From CAZCBD01 sp964496755 (GTDB taxonomy: Bacteria > Bacteroidota > Ignavibacteria > Ignavibacteriales > Melioribacteraceae): a DNA stretch of 6,917 nt. The stretch spans positions 1 to 6,917 of the forward strand of contig CAZCBD010000145.1 of NCBI GenBank assembly GCA_964496755.1, given 5' to 3'. Below, piece by piece: positions 6,578 to 6,917 of the stretch. The notes under the pieces were generated by a model, which worked only from the letters and a program-made list of their open reading frames with translations, did no database searches and was not told the DNA's origin. A program made the position numbers and the translations under genes. Every line of letters begins with the position of its first letter. Position 1 is the first letter of the stretch.

Positions 6578-6917
6578 TTAATTTATAATTTCCATTATTT
6601 TTTTTATTTCATTAAAATATTCTTTGTTACGTAGCTGTTTAACTTTTTTAATACTTAGAATTTGGCTTTCGCTATTTTCAACGGCTTCAATAATTTTCTC
6701 AGCAATTTCTTTCGGGTTATGACTTGTGTATATGGCAGAATCTTTAAAATATTCTCTTAATGCCACCGTGTCGGATATAACCATTGGAACTTCTACTCCA
6801 AGTGCTTCGTAAGCTCCTGATTGCAAACAATCTTCTTCGGTTGTTAAAGCCAAAATACAGCTTGCATTTCCTATCAAATTATAATACTCATCAAAAGAAA
6901 TATATCCGGTAAAATTA
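6578..6917 (-). CDS. GT-B glycosyltransferase, C-terminal fragment (5' end outside window)
   Basis: Only the last 112 codons are present; the frame is open to the right edge, so the start lies outside. An internal TTG at 6875-6877 could be mistaken for a start, but protein-like sequence continues upstream of it (TGYISFDEYYNLI), so the gene is longer. The segment is the nucleotide-sugar binding half of a GT4/GT1-like enzyme: NASCILALTTEEDCLQSGAYEALG corresponds to the E-x7-E region with Asp in the first position and Glu in the second. It is followed by VPMVISDTVALREYF and a final helix. A glycosyltransferase is the confident call; the sugar and linkage are unknown. It is the first gene of the visible operon and ends 7 nt before the next ATG. 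Confidence 0.8.
   Translation of the reverse strand, partial: NFTGYISFDEYYNLIGNASCILALTTEEDCLQSGAYEALGVEVPMVISDTVALREYFKDSAIYTSHNPKEIAEKIIEAVENSESQILSIKKVKQLRNKEYFNEIKKIMEIIN

Noticed and set aside
6578..6877. Treating 6578-6877 as a complete 99-residue gene
   Set aside because: The apparent start is an internal TTG; the frame and glycosyltransferase-like sequence continue to the window edge.

Overview
The window is a block of polysaccharide-assembly genes (O-antigen, capsule or exopolysaccharide type) from an AT-rich bacterium. All six genes lie on the minus strand and read from the right edge towards the left. The low GC content, the Lys/Ile/Asn-rich proteins, the weak Shine-Dalgarno sequences at most starts and the style of the GT2 proteins suggest the Bacteroidota / Ignavibacteriota (FCB) group. 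This is inference; no phylogenetic marker is present. No tRNA, rRNA, CRISPR array, insertion sequence or phage gene was seen.

In transcription order the genes are: (1) the C-terminal 112 residues of a GT-B glycosyltransferase cut by the right edge (6578-6917); (2) a complete WbuB-like GT4 glycosyltransferase (5383-6570); (3) an FAD-dependent L-2-hydroxyglutarate oxidase-like protein, LhgO (4186-5382); (4) a large polyprenyl-phosphate phosphoglycosyl transferase (PGT) of the WbaP/WcaJ type with all catalytic motifs (2731-4128, probable TTG start); (5) a soluble polyprenol-phosphate mannose synthase-like GT2 (1952-2671); (6) a long GT2 protein cut by the left edge (1-1950). The second half of gene 6 copies the architecture of gene 4, but the catalytic core of the PGT domain is missing. 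Gaps are 7, 0, about 57, 59 and 1 nt, so the block looks like one operon or two to three overlapping transcription units.

A plausible division of labour is as follows. The PGT loads the first sugar phosphate onto undecaprenyl phosphate at the inner membrane. The GT4, GT-B and GT2 enzymes extend the lipid-linked glycan. The DPM1-like enzyme makes a polyprenyl-phosphate monosaccharide as a membrane donor. LhgO is the metabolic outlier and may recycle 2-hydroxyglutarate made by a sugar-nucleotide dehydrogenase encoded outside the window. No flippase, polymerase or sugar-nucleotide biosynthesis gene lies inside the window.

The observations most worth follow-up are the GT2/pseudo-PGT fusion with its excised catalytic core, its coexistence with an intact PGT two genes upstream, and the oxidase embedded in a glycan operon. 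Coding sequence covers nearly everything; the only gaps above 40 nt are 2672-2730 and 4129-4185.
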